In this document: positions 55,711-63,871 of the stretch, one piece after another | How positions within the stretch are numbered: position 1 is the stretch's first letter | Layout: each line of letters starts with the position of its first letter | Source of the DNA: Asticcacaulis taihuensis | GTDB taxonomy: Bacteria; Pseudomonadota; Alphaproteobacteria; Caulobacterales; Caulobacteraceae | Length of the DNA stretch: 64,000 nt | NCBI RefSeq assembly: GCF_900100255.1 | Contig: NZ_FMTS01000007.1 | Location: forward strand, 103,479-167,478 | Direction: 5' to 3' | Program-made: the position numbers and the translations under genes | The notes under the pieces: generated by a model | The model's input: the letters and a program-made list of their open reading frames with translations, nothing else | Told to the model about the DNA's origin: nothing | The model's database searches: none

Positions 55711-56441
55711 GTCACATGGGTCAGATATAGCCCGTGCGCCGGCGCCACCTGGCCACAGATCGCCCGATCCGCCGCCTTCAAAGCGTCCGCCATATAGCTG
55801 ACCGGATAACGGCCGGTGCCGATATCGACCAGAGTGCCGACCATCGAACGCACCTGGCGATGCAGGAATGAGCGCGCCGCGAAGACGCAGTGGATCTCCT
55901 CACCGATCCGCTTTACCCGCGCGATATCGAGCGTGCGCATCGGGGAATTAGCCTGGCAGCCGATAAAGCGGAAAGTGGTGAAATCATGATGGCCGATCAG
56001 GGCTTTCGCGGCTTCGGACATGGCCTCGACATCGATCGGCTTCTTGACATGCCAGACCCGGCCCTGGCCGATCGCCGGCGGCGCTTCGCGATTGAGGATG
56101 CGATAGAGATACATCCGGCCCGTAGCGGAAAAGCGCGCGGAAAAGTCATCGTCGCATTTTTCCGCCGCCAGCACCGAAACCGGTTTCGGCATTAGATATG
56201 CGTTCATCGCGTCGCGCACGACCTTGGCCGGGAAATCTTTTTCCAGATCGAAGGTCACCACCTGGCCGGTGGCATGTACGCCGGTATCGGTGCGGCCGGC
56301 GACGGTCAGGCGCAACTGCTGCCCGCTGAATTTGAAGACGGCTTCTTCCAGCGCCGTTTGCACGCTGGGCTGGTCGCCCTGCGCCTGGAAGCCGTTGAAA
56401 GGTCGGCCATCATATTCAACGAGGAGTTTGTAACGCGGCAT
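55659..56441 (-). CDS. truA: tRNA pseudouridine(38-40) synthase
   Basis: 260 residues. Catalytic aspartate in TVAGRTDTGVHATGQVVTF. Family signs include FKFSGQQLRLTVAG, AARSFLHRQVRSMVGTLVDIG and the end APAHGLYLTHVTYEPE. Modifies positions 38-40 of many tRNA anticodon arms. Its ATG overlaps the fmt stop by one base, so it is the last gene of a def-fmt-truA unit. It overlaps the convergent dapE gene by 52 bases. Confidence 0.95.
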   Translation of the reverse strand: MPRYKLLVEYDGRPFNGFQAQGDQPSVQTALEEAVFKFSGQQLRLTVAGRTDTGVHATGQVVTFDLEKDFPAKVVRDAMNAYLMPKPVSVLAAEKCDDDFSARFSATGRMYLYRILNREAPPAIGQGRVWHVKKPIDVEAMSEAAKALIGHHDFTTFRFIGCQANSPMRTLDIARVKRIGEEIHCVFAARSFLHRQVRSMVGTLVDIGTGRYPVSYMADALKAADRAICGQVAPAHGLYLTHVTYEPEPNFEKYASIKAE

Positions 56442-57370
56442 CAGAGCAGGATATCGCCGGGTTCGAGCGCCGCGCCATTGAGGAAATCGGCCGCATCCTG
56501 CGCCGCCTTGCCTTCGCGCTGCACCCGCAGCAGTTCGATAATGCCCTCGCCCGTGGCGATCTTCAGGCCGCCGATCAGCCGCGTACCGGGCGTTTCGCCG
56601 GTGGCTTCGTCGGTCAGGCGCGACATCAGTACCTTCAGGCGTTGCTCACCCTTCGGGGTCTGGAGAAGGCACCAGGCACCAGGGAACGGTGACAGGCCAC
56701 GAATATGGAAATCAAGATCGCGCGCCGGGCGGTTCCAGTCGATGCGGGCCTCCTCGGAGGTGATCTTCCTGGCATAGGTGGGTTCACCAACCTGTTCCTG
56801 GCCGGCCGCACCACCGCGTTCGATGGCCGCCAGTGCCACCGGCAGGAGCGAAGCGCCCAGCGCCGCCAACTTGTCATGCAGGGTCTGGGCGGTGTCATCG
56901 GCGGTGATTTCTTCACGACCGGTGAGGATGATGGCACCTTCATCCAGCCCTTCACTCATGCGCATGACCTCGACGCCCGTGTGGGTATCGCCGGCCATGA
57001 TAGCGCGCTGGATGGGCGCGGCCCCGCGCCAGCGCGGCAGCAGTGACGCATGGAGATTGAAGCAGCCGAGCGGCGGATGATCGAGCACTTCCTTTTTCAG
57101 AATTTGTCCGTAGGCGACCACGATACAGGCGTCGATATCCAGTGCCTGAAAGTCGGCAATGGCTTCCGATGTCTTCATAGATTTCGGCGTACGGACCTCG
57201 ATACCCAGGCTTTGCGCGAAGGCATGAACCGGCGAGGGGCTCAGCACCTGCCCCCGGCCTTTAGGCGCCGGCGGCTGGCTATAGACACAAACGATTTCAT
57301 GCCCGCTGGCCACCAGTTCGGCCAGAGCTTTTACCGCAAATTCGGGTGTGCCCATGAAAGCTAAGCGCAT
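56441..57370 (-). CDS. fmt: Methionyl-tRNA formyltransferase
   Basis: 309 residues, formylates initiator Met-tRNA. Formyl-tetrahydrofolate site [18 protein letters not shown] and the start [19 protein letters not shown] are standard, with the C-terminal OB-fold segment ending in [11 protein letters not shown]. Second gene of the def-fmt-truA unit. A hairpin between def and fmt carries the fmt ribosome binding site (GAGG) in its 3' arm and is followed by a T-tract, so fmt expression may be attenuated or masked. Confidence 0.97.
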   Translation of the reverse strand: MRLAFMGTPEFAVKALAELVASGHEIVCVYSQPPAPKGRGQVLSPSPVHAFAQSLGIEVRTPKSMKTSEAIADFQALDIDACIVVAYGQILKKEVLDHPPLGCFNLHASLLPRWRGAAPIQRAIMAGDTHTGVEVMRMSEGLDEGAIILTGREEITADDTAQTLHDKLAALGASLLPVALAAIERGGAAGQEQVGEPTYARKITSEEARIDWNRPARDLDFHIRGLSPFPGAWCLLQTPKGEQRLKVLMSRLTDEATGETPGTRLIGGLKIATGEGIIELLRVQREGKAAQDAADFLNGAALEPGDILL

Positions 57371-57404
57371 AAAGAAAACCTCGCCGTATCGGAATGCGGC
57401 GAGG
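57371..57404 (-). promoter_or_regulatory. Hairpin between def and fmt carrying the fmt Shine-Dalgarno
   Basis: Read on the minus strand, CCTCGCCG (57404-57397) pairs with CGGCGAGG (57386-57379), followed by TTTTCTTT directly before the fmt ATG at 57370. The GAGG in the second arm, 8 bases from the ATG, is the only plausible ribosome binding site, so the stem both resembles an intrinsic terminator and masks translation. Confidence 0.6.
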
Positions 57405-57435
57405 TCTAATCTTTAAAGGCTTGCGGAGCAAGTGC

Positions 57436-57969
57436 TTAAGCCGCACGCGTAAGCTTCTTGACCTTGGTAACGGCGCGATCGCGTTTCAGCTTGGACAGGT
57501 GATCGATAAACAGAATGCCTTCGAGATGGTCCATCTCATGCTGGATACAGACGGCGAAAAGACCCTTGGCCTCTTCCTCAACCTGTTCGCCCTGATAGTT
57601 CAGATAGCGAATCTTCACATGCGCCGGACGCTGCACCTCGTCATAGATTTCGGGAATGCTCAGACAGCCTTCTTCATAAGGCAGAGTGTCTTCCGATTTC
57701 CAGATGATCTCCGGATTGACGAAATAGCGCGGATTTTTGACCGGCTCGGCGTCTTCCGCTGCGCCTTCCGGCTTTTCCTGCAAATCCATGACAATGACCC
57801 GGACCGGCTCACCGATCTGGATGGCGGCCAGGCCGATGCCGGGCGCGTCGTACATGGTTTCCAGCATGTCATCCATCAGGGCGCGCAGGGCGTCGTCAAC
57901 CTTATCGACGGGCTTGGAGATTTGCTTCAGAAGCGGGTTCGGAACTGTAATTATTTCACGTATAGCCAT
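57436..57969 (-). CDS. def: Peptide deformylase
   Basis: 177-residue metallo-amidase that removes the formyl group from nascent proteins. All three motifs are present: [33 protein letters not shown] and [22 protein letters not shown], giving the Cys and two His metal ligands and the glutamate. First gene of the def-fmt-truA unit. The pathway fits: Fmt adds the formyl group and Def removes it. Confidence 0.97.
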   Translation of the reverse strand: MAIREIITVPNPLLKQISKPVDKVDDALRALMDDMLETMYDAPGIGLAAIQIGEPVRVIVMDLQEKPEGAAEDAEPVKNPRYFVNPEIIWKSEDTLPYEEGCLSIPEIYDEVQRPAHVKIRYLNYQGEQVEEEAKGLFAVCIQHEMDHLEGILFIDHLSKLKRDRAVTKVKKLTRAA

Positions 57970-57993
57970 AAGGGTTATGTAATCTTCGGTGGC

Positions 57994-59292
57994 TTAAAAA
58001 TCAAGTTTCGCCGCGTCGCCCTCGATCGATTCCAATAGTTTCAACTTGTTAGAGACGCGCGGCTGGGCTTCGACCGGCGGCAGTTCGGGCACCGGCTTGC
58101 CCTGATGCTCGACCTGAAGCTCCTCGAATTTCTTCGCCTGGGTCAGGACCTGGCTGTCGAGCGAACCCACGAAGGCATTGTACTTATCGACCGCCCGGCC
58201 AAGCGCCGTCCCCACATCGGAGACATGACCGCCCATGATCGACAGGCGCTTATAGAGTTCGCGCCCCAGATCGGCGATATGCGAGGCATTCTTCATCTGG
58301 TCCTCGACTCGCCAGCCATAGGCCACGGCCTTGCACAGGGCGAACAGGGTGGTGGGCGTGACAATGATGACCTTCTTGTCCATGGCTTCGTTCATCAGTT
58401 GCGGCATCCGGTCGAGCGCCGCCGCCAGAAAACCGTCGCCCGGAATGAACAGGGCGACGAAATCGGGCGACTGATCCTTGAACTGATCCCAGTACGCCTT
58501 GCCCGCCAGATCGCGGACATGGGCGCGCAACCCTTGGGTATGCCTTTGCAATGCGGCCTCTCGCGCCTCGTCATCGAGCGCATCCATCGAATCGAGAAAG
58601 GCGGTCAGGTTCACCTTGGAATCGATGACGAACACGCCGTTCGATTTATCGCCCGGCATCCGTACCACCACATCCGGACGGCGGCGGCCCTCGTCGGTAT
58701 CGAGATTTTGCTGTTCGATAAAATCGAAGCGCGTCAGGCCGGCGGCCTGGAGGACATTGCGCAGGGTTTCCTCACCCCAGCGCCCCTGTACGCCGGCACC
58801 GCGCCGCAAGGAATTAGCCAGTTTCTGCGTCACTTCCCGCGTCTGGTCAGACGCCGTCAACAGATGCTTGATCTGCTGTTCCAGTTCGCCGCTGTTCTTC
58901 GAGCGCGCCTCTTCCATGGCCTTCACCTGGGCCTCGAAACGCGTCAGGGTTTCTGAAACTGGCTTGAGGCTCGAATTCATCCGCTCCAGCGCCAGCTTTT
59001 CCCGCGCCACAAAGGACTCCTCGGCCCGCTTCAGCAATGAGTCCGATGACGCCTGCATCGCCTGGTGCGACACCAACTGGAACTGCTCGCTCATGGCGGC
59101 CTTCGCATCTTCCAGATTGCGCGCCCGCTCCTTCGCCGCAGAAAGCTCGGCCGTCACATCCGTCAGGCGATCGCTCAGGTCTTCGTTACGCGCGCGCAGG
59201 CGCTTCGCCTCGGCCAGCGACAAAAACCAGGCGCCGGCGAAAACCGCGGCAACGACCAAAACGACCAGCAAACTCAGCATTGACATGTTCAT
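57994..59292 (-). CDS. rmuC: RmuC-family DNA recombination protein
   Basis: 432 residues. One N-terminal membrane helix (MLSLLVVLVVAAVFAGAWFLS), a long coiled coil (about 30-160), and the RmuC nuclease-like domain with LRNVLQAAGLTRFDFIEQ, RRPDVVVRMPGDKSNGVFVIDSK and FIPGDGFLAAALDRMPQLM. The PD-(D/E)xK-like fold suggests a nuclease limiting rearrangements at repeats. In the opposite direction to the VUT gene. Confidence 0.92.
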   Translation of the reverse strand: MNMSMLSLLVVLVVAAVFAGAWFLSLAEAKRLRARNEDLSDRLTDVTAELSAAKERARNLEDAKAAMSEQFQLVSHQAMQASSDSLLKRAEESFVAREKLALERMNSSLKPVSETLTRFEAQVKAMEEARSKNSGELEQQIKHLLTASDQTREVTQKLANSLRRGAGVQGRWGEETLRNVLQAAGLTRFDFIEQQNLDTDEGRRRPDVVVRMPGDKSNGVFVIDSKVNLTAFLDSMDALDDEAREAALQRHTQGLRAHVRDLAGKAYWDQFKDQSPDFVALFIPGDGFLAAALDRMPQLMNEAMDKKVIIVTPTTLFALCKAVAYGWRVEDQMKNASHIADLGRELYKRLSIMGGHVSDVGTALGRAVDKYNAFVGSLDSQVLTQAKKFEELQVEHQGKPVPELPPVEAQPRVSNKLKLLESIEGDAAKLDF

Positions 59293-59374
59293 GCTATGTT
59301 CCTAACTTCCGGAAACGAACTTGGCAAGTTCTATTTCACTGCTACAGTTCGCTTATAAATTGGAAGGGGCACAA

Positions 59375-59926
59375 ATGATCGACGCCAAGACGGCTGCCAG
59401 AAAAGCTTTTACCGGCCGCGCGCCCTGGACCTACCTCTACCTGTTCCTGATCCCGTTCATCAACTGGGCCTATGCGGCAGTGCCGACCATCCCCCTGCCC
59501 GATCATGGTGAATGGACACCCCTGGCCATCGTCACCGGGCTGGTGCTGGTGGTGCGTGACTTCGCCCAGCGCGAAATCGGCCACTGGATCTTCATTCCGC
59601 TGATCATTGGCCTGGCGATTTCGTTCAAGATGGCGCCGGCGGAGATTGCCCTGGCCAGTGCGGTCGCCTTCGGCATCAGCGAGTCGGTGGATTGGGCCCT
59701 GTTCACCTTCCTCAAGTTGCCGCTTTCCAAACGGGTATTCATCTCAGCCGCCATAGGCTCGCCGATCGATACGACGGTCTTCTACATGATGGCCGCGACC
59801 GCTATTCCCGGCATTTTCAATATCTGGGCGATCGGTGCCTCGATCCTCAGCAAGCTGGTCGGCTGCGTGATCGTTTATTTACTTATGAAGAACCGCGAGA
59901 AGAAAGCAGCGCTGGCCACCACATAA
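59375..59926 (+). CDS. VUT-family membrane protein (queuosine-precursor transporter YhhQ-like)
   Basis: 183 residues, five to six helices. The signatures TGLVLVVRDFAQREIGHWIF, SESVDWALFTFLKLPLSKRVF and SIDT-like SPIDTTVFYMMA match the YhhQ/VUT family, predicted to import queuine or preQ precursors. The ATG at 59375 is supported by GGAAGGGG upstream. A riboswitch was sought in the 82-base leader but none could be convincingly folded. Confidence 0.85.
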   Translation: MIDAKTAARKAFTGRAPWTYLYLFLIPFINWAYAAVPTIPLPDHGEWTPLAIVTGLVLVVRDFAQREIGHWIFIPLIIGLAISFKMAPAEIALASAVAFGISESVDWALFTFLKLPLSKRVFISAAIGSPIDTTVFYMMAATAIPGIFNIWAIGASILSKLVGCVIVYLLMKNREKKAALATT

Positions 59927-59930
59927 CTGC

Positions 59931-60425
59931 TCACTTTAGTAACGGCAAACGCGCTTTGTCAGGAACTTTTGCGTTCGCCTCTCGGATTGCCTTAGGCGAC
60001 AGCATTCGTTGATTTTTAAATTCTGGTGGTAGCTTTGAGGTGGCGTAAAATTCAGGACCATTAAATATAATCCGCGCTATCGACTTCTCAAAATCGATTT
60101 CGAAGAAAAGGAGGTAATCCGCTCGAACTTCGGTCTTTCGGAATGCTGGCCCACGTCCAGTCCCTGTGGCTTTCACCTGCACTGTTGTAACTCCGTCCGG
60201 AGCATAACCATCTATACCCATTGTAGATTTGGTATCCACAAGGATTATTCCGAAATATTCCGCTGCAATGCCTTCGCCGATATCTCCGACAAGGTTTCCA
60301 TCCAAAGTGAAGTGAAGCTTTACCTTATCACAGTGTCGTTGACGAAGAATATGATTGTAATGTGATCTCAGCGCATTTCGAGCTTCAAAAAGCCCTCGTA
60401 TATGAGGAAGGGCGATCTCTTTCAT
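59931..60425 (-). CDS. Nuclease-like hypothetical protein, AT-richer than its neighbours
   Basis: 164 residues, possibly of the DUF6998 family (I recall the pattern GDIGEGIAAEYFG...TVQVKATG, but cannot verify it). The Glu in the first motif and the Asp plus Gln-x-Lys in DGYAPDGVTTVQVKATGTG resemble a PD-(D/E)xK-type nuclease active site with Gln for the second acidic residue. Its base composition is visibly lower in GC than adjacent genes, suggesting recent acquisition. It lies between the VUT and recR genes with short gaps. Confidence 0.6.
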   Translation of the reverse strand: MKEIALPHIRGLFEARNALRSHYNHILRQRHCDKVKLHFTLDGNLVGDIGEGIAAEYFGIILVDTKSTMGIDGYAPDGVTTVQVKATGTGRGPAFRKTEVRADYLLFFEIDFEKSIARIIFNGPEFYATSKLPPEFKNQRMLSPKAIREANAKVPDKARLPLLK

Positions 60426-60449
60426 GCAATTTCCTTATGGAAGAGCTGA

Positions 60450-61049
60450 TCACCTACGTGACTTAAACGCATGGGCGATGGTATTATCATCCAGCCAATC
60501 CAGTTCGCCACCGACGGGGACGCCGCGCGCCAGGAAGGTGATCTCTACCTGATTATCGAATGACTTCAGACGATCGGCGATATAGTGCGCCGTGGTCTGG
60601 CCCTCCACGGTCGCAGGCAGGGCCATGATGATTTCGCGCACACGGCCTGAGCGAACGCGCTGAACCAGACTATCCAGCCGCAGGTCTTCCGGGCGAATAC
60701 CATCCAGCGCCGACAACAACCCTCCCAGCACATGATAGGTGCCGGTAAAAGCGCCGACGCGTTCCATGGCCCAGAGCGCGCTGTCTTCCTCGACCACGCA
60801 GATCATGGTCTGGTCGCGCGCCGGATCGGCACAGGTCGGGCAGGGATTCTGCGTCGACAGCCGCCCGCAGATACGGCAGGTTTCCACCTTGTCGGCCGCG
60901 TCCTGCATGGCACGGGTCAGGGGAATCAGAAGCTGGTCCTTGCGTTTCAGCAGGGCCAGCGAGGCCCGACGCGCCGAACGCGGCCCAAGCCCCGGCAGCT
61001 TGGACAGCAGGGCCATCAGGCGTTCGATTTCGGGGCCGGCGCCGGACAT
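60450..61049 (-). CDS. recR: Recombination mediator RecR
   Basis: 199 residues. HhH motif in LPGLGPRSARRASLALLKRK, the zinc finger in CRICGRLSTQNPCPTCADP, and a Toprim domain (TMICVVEEDSALWAMERVGAF, GVPVGGELDWLDDNTIAHAF). Helps load RecA at gaps with RecF/RecO. Third in the dnaX-ybaB-recR series; a hairpin repeat separates it from ybaB. Confidence 0.96.
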   Translation of the reverse strand: MSGAGPEIERLMALLSKLPGLGPRSARRASLALLKRKDQLLIPLTRAMQDAADKVETCRICGRLSTQNPCPTCADPARDQTMICVVEEDSALWAMERVGAFTGTYHVLGGLLSALDGIRPEDLRLDSLVQRVRSGRVREIIMALPATVEGQTTAHYIADRLKSFDNQVEITFLARGVPVGGELDWLDDNTIAHAFKSRR

Positions 61050-61085
61050 CAGGCGCGCCCGGAAAGAAAAGAAAAGAAGTAAGAA

Positions 61086-61143
61086 ACCCCACCACCCCGA
61101 GCCAAGAGGCTCGCGGTCCCCCTCCCCATCATAGATGGGGAGG
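61086..61143. repeat. Family C repeat, intact copy
   Basis: ACCCCACCACCCC lead followed by a CGAGCC..GGCTCG hairpin (61098-61113), GCGGTCCCC, and a perfect 10-pair hairpin CCTCCCCATC/GATGGGGAGG (61121-61130 with 61134-61143). The CT at 61122-61123 corresponds to the insertion point of the IS110 element in the second copy. It lies in the 123-base gap between ybaB and recR. Confidence 0.85.
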
Positions 61144-61172
61144 TATAAGAGAGGGGGGCCTTATCCATCAAA

Positions 61173-61502
61173 TCAGAAGAACTTCGGCATATTGGGCAGA
61201 CCGCCGCCGGGGCCCAGGTCCTTGGCGGCTTCGGCCATGACCTGCGAATTCAGGGCATCAAGGTGGCGGCGCGCATCGGCATGGGCGGCGCGGATCAGGT
61301 CGGCCAGAACCTCGCCTTCACCGGGCGCCATCAGGCTGTCATCGATGGTCAGGGCCGCCATATCGCCGGAGCCCTTCAGTTCCATCTTCACAAGACCCGC
61401 ACCGGCCGAACCCTGCACGGTGCTTTCGCTCATTTTCGCCTGCGCTTCATGCAGCTTTTGCTGCACCAATTGCGCCTGCTTCATCATTGCGGCAAAATCC
61501 AT
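61173..61502 (-). CDS. ybaB: YbaB/EbfC-family nucleoid-associated protein
   Basis: 109-residue dimeric DNA-binding protein with the family opening MDFAAMMKQAQLVQQKLHEAQAKM and body KMELKGSGDMAALTIDDSLM. The start overlaps the dnaX stop by one base. Its position after dnaX and before recR is nearly universal in bacteria. Confidence 0.95.
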   Translation of the reverse strand: MDFAAMMKQAQLVQQKLHEAQAKMSESTVQGSAGAGLVKMELKGSGDMAALTIDDSLMAPGEGEVLADLIRAAHADARRHLDALNSQVMAEAAKDLGPGGGLPNMPKFF

Positions 61503-63322
61503 CAGTCGTTTTCCTTATCAATGTCTGGGCGTTCGTCTTCGGGCACGACCGGCTCGCTGGCGTCCACCACGGGCTTCGGCTTGGCGCGCACAGCGGTGAT
61601 TTCGGCGCCGGGGAAGGTCTCCAGAACTTTGGAGACAAACGGGTTAGCCTGCAAACGCGCTTTCGCCGCGTCACGCTCGCGGTTGTCGCGCTCCATGATC
61701 GATTCCGCGCCGCCGGCGCCTTCGGTGGCGATCAGCCAGCGCTGGCCGGTCCATTCGCGCAGCTTGAGCGACAGCTTGCGCACCAGATCACCCGGTGCAT
61801 TGGGGGCTGGCTCGAAGGTGATGGCGCCGGGCCGGAAAGCGACCAGGCGGACAAAGCGCTCGACATCGACGCGCAGGCCGATATCGCGCTTGTCAGAAAT
61901 CAGCTTCAGCACCTCCTCGAAGGTCTGCGGGCTGGGCAGAGCCTGCTGAACGGGCCGCATCTGAACGGCGGTCGCCCCACCTCCGCCGCCACCGCCATGT
62001 GTGGGAAGCCCACCGGGCCCATTCGGCACCAGAGGTTCGCCGCTTTGCAGGCGCTTCATCAGCAGTTCAGGCCCCGGCAGGTCGGCGGCATAGCACAGCC
62101 GCACCAGCGCCATTTCGAAGGCAGCACAGGCATCCGGCGCCCGGCGCAGTTCCTCGAACGCCTTGAGCATCAGGGTCCACAGGCGGCTGAGTGTGCCGGC
62201 GGAAAGCTGCGAACCTAGTGCCGTCACGCGCATGGCCGGCGCCTTGGGCAGGCGCGTGGCGTCGGCACCGAGGATCTTGGCGACCGAGGTGGCGTGGGCA
62301 TATTCCAGCATGTCGCCCATTATCTGCGACGGATCGGCGCCGAACCCATAGAGTGTGCGGAAGGCCAGCAGGGCCTCGCTCATCTGGCCGGAAATGATGT
62401 TTTCGAACAGGCCGAGCGTTGCCGAGCGATCGGCCAGGCCCAGCATGTCGCGCACCACTTCGGCGCTGGTGGTTTCACCGGCCTCGCTCTGCACCAGGGC
62501 CTGGTCGAGCAGGGAAAGCCCGTCACGCACTGAGCCCTCAGCGGCGCGGGCAATCAGGGCCACGGCGTCCGGTTCGATCTTCACGCCTTCGAGCCCACAG
62601 ATCTTTTCCAGATGCGGGGTCAGGGTTTCCGGCTCAACGCGGCGCAGGTCGAAACGCTGGCAACGCGACAGGATGGTAACCGGCACCTTGCGGATTTCGG
62701 TCGTGGCGAAGATGAACTTGGCGTGGGGCGGCGGCTCTTCCAGCGTCTTCAGCAGGGCATTGAAGGCGCCGGTGGAAAGCATGTGGACTTCGTCGATGAC
62801 GTAGACCTTATAGCGCGCTTCGACGGGAGCATAGCGCACGGATTCGAGCAGGTCGCGCATGGCGTCGACCCCCGTGCGCGAGGCGGCATCGAGTTCGAGC
62901 ACGTCGATATGGCGGCCTTCGATGATCGCCTGGCAGTGTATGCCCATGACGGACAGATCGACGCTCGGCTGGTGAACCGTGTCGCTCTCATAGTTGAGCG
63001 CGCGCGCCAAAAGGCGGGCGGTCGTGGTCTTGCCGACACCGCGGACGCCGGTCAGCATGAAGGCGTGGGCGATCCGGTTGGCATGGAAGGCGTTGGTCAG
63101 GGTGCGGACCATGGCCTCCTGGCCGATCAGGTCCTCGAAGGTGCGCGGACGATATTTGCGCGCAAGGACCGTATAGGCTTCGGATTTCTCGATCGGCTTG
63201 GCCACGGCAACGGGCGCCGGTGTTGGTGTGCCACCGAACATGTCGTCCGTGTTCTCATCGCGCTCCGGAAGGTCTATTTCCGTGGCGGCAAAAGGATCAT
63301 CAAGGTCGGGATGTTCGGACAT
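61502..63322 (-). CDS. dnaX: DNA polymerase III subunit gamma/tau
   Basis: 606 residues. Clamp-loader AAA+ ATPase. The N-terminal extension (about 45 residues, acidic) is followed by AVLARKYRPRTFEDLIGQEAM-type start, Walker A GVRGVGKTTTARLLARAL, and DEVHMLSTGAFNALLKTLEEPP. The zinc-binding cysteine cluster common in other bacteria is replaced by NYESDTVHQPSVDLSVMGIH, as I remember for Caulobacter-type DnaX. The C-terminal tau part runs from about residue 400. A promoter TATATAG-like element lies just upstream of the ATG at 63322. Confidence 0.95.
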   Translation of the reverse strand: MSEHPDLDDPFAATEIDLPERDENTDDMFGGTPTPAPVAVAKPIEKSEAYTVLARKYRPRTFEDLIGQEAMVRTLTNAFHANRIAHAFMLTGVRGVGKTTTARLLARALNYESDTVHQPSVDLSVMGIHCQAIIEGRHIDVLELDAASRTGVDAMRDLLESVRYAPVEARYKVYVIDEVHMLSTGAFNALLKTLEEPPPHAKFIFATTEIRKVPVTILSRCQRFDLRRVEPETLTPHLEKICGLEGVKIEPDAVALIARAAEGSVRDGLSLLDQALVQSEAGETTSAEVVRDMLGLADRSATLGLFENIISGQMSEALLAFRTLYGFGADPSQIMGDMLEYAHATSVAKILGADATRLPKAPAMRVTALGSQLSAGTLSRLWTLMLKAFEELRRAPDACAAFEMALVRLCYAADLPGPELLMKRLQSGEPLVPNGPGGLPTHGGGGGGGATAVQMRPVQQALPSPQTFEEVLKLISDKRDIGLRVDVERFVRLVAFRPGAITFEPAPNAPGDLVRKLSLKLREWTGQRWLIATEGAGGAESIMERDNRERDAAKARLQANPFVSKVLETFPGAEITAVRAKPKPVVDASEPVVPEDERPDIDKEND

Positions 63323-63429
63323 GAATTCTATATAGTGGCTTTTTGCACAGGCGTCATCACAATGCGCGATTCTTCAACAGGCGCAAAAGGTAAGATCGGT
63401 TGGGATTGTCTTAGCCATCCGGCGATTGA

Positions 63430-63484
63430 GGCAAGGGCGACTGCCCGCCCGAGCTGATGCGAGGAGCCCCGCGGCGTCTGAGCG
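63430..63484. repeat. Family A repeat, copy 4 (inverted)
   Basis: Reverse complement of copies 1-3: read on the minus strand it gives CGCTCAGACGCCGC, GGCTCCTCGC, GCTCGGGCGGGCAGTCGCCCTTGCC. It directly follows the 3' end of the SRP RNA and precedes the dnaX promoter, so it may act as the ffs terminator hairpin. Confidence 0.8.
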
Positions 63485-63499
63485 CGCCAGAATGGCGCG

Positions 63500-63588
63500 G
63501 GTGAGACGACTGACCCGAAGGTGAATTCGTTGTGGCTGCTGCCTTCCGGCCCTGACCAGATTGGCGAGGCCTCCGCCCAGCCGTCTCG
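63500..63588 (-). ncRNA. ffs: Signal recognition particle RNA (4.5S, small type)
   Basis: Read on the minus strand the segment contains GGTCAGGGCCGGAAGGCAGC, the invariant loop that binds Ffh. Its ends pair, GAGACGGCTG (63587-63578) with CAGTCGTCTC (63512-63503). About 88 bases, the short form usual in alphaproteobacteria. A promoter TTGCAA..17..CATATA directly precedes it and would start transcription at 63587. Located just upstream of dnaX, a common position. Confidence 0.96.
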
Positions 63589-63593
63589 CGGCC

Positions 63594-63622
63594 TATATGC
63601 GTATTTTTATCCGTCATTGCAA
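63594..63622 (-). promoter_or_regulatory. Promoter of the SRP RNA gene
   Basis: On the minus strand TTGCAA (63622-63617) and CATATA (63599-63594) with 17 bases between. The predicted start at 63587 coincides with the 5' end of the SRP RNA terminal helix. Confidence 0.7.
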
Positions 63623-63663
63623 GAGGGGATTTTTGCGGCCAGACTGGAGGTTGAAAGAAGCAA

Positions 63664-63699
63664 GACACCCCACCACCACGCCTTCGGCGCGGTCCCCCT
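63664..63699. repeat. Family C repeat, interrupted copy
   Basis: ACACCCCACCACCACG, a CGCCTTCGGCG hairpin and GCGGTCCCCCT, the same order as in the intact copy at 61086-61143. The copy ends abruptly at the CT (63698-63699); the CCCCATC..GATGGGG hairpin expected next is missing, because the IS110-type element begins there. Confidence 0.8.
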
Positions 63700-63724
63700 T
63701 GTAAGTTATTTCCATCTGTTCTTT

Positions 63725-63868
63725 TGTGGACAGCGCTGGAAGCGGTAGGCAGACCGTGTCCCCCTTGGGGTTTCATCCCGTTAGGAGCCAGGTCGCCTTC
63801 CGTTTTCCATCAACCCCGAACAGTCGCCAGGGACGGCCTTGCCGATCCCGATTATGCAAGGATGGGTC
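63725..63868 (+). ncRNA. Candidate bridge RNA of the IS110 element
   Basis: The noncoding left end folds as expected for the RNA that guides IS110-group recombinases. Stem AGGCAGACC (63747-63755) with GGTCGCCT (63791-63798) encloses a loop containing GTCCCCCT (63758-63765) and GGAG (63784-63787). A second stem CCGT (63800-63803) with ACGG (63833-63836) encloses a loop with GAACAGTCGCCAGGG, the candidate donor-binding loop. The first loop matches the sequence to the left of the element and pairs with the sequence expected to its right. Confidence 0.65.
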
Positions 63869-63871
63869 AGG

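Noticed and set aside
59293..59374. preQ1 riboswitch upstream of the VUT transporter
   Set aside because: The 82-base leader does not show the preQ1 class I loop or A-rich tail, and I could not fold a convincing alternative.
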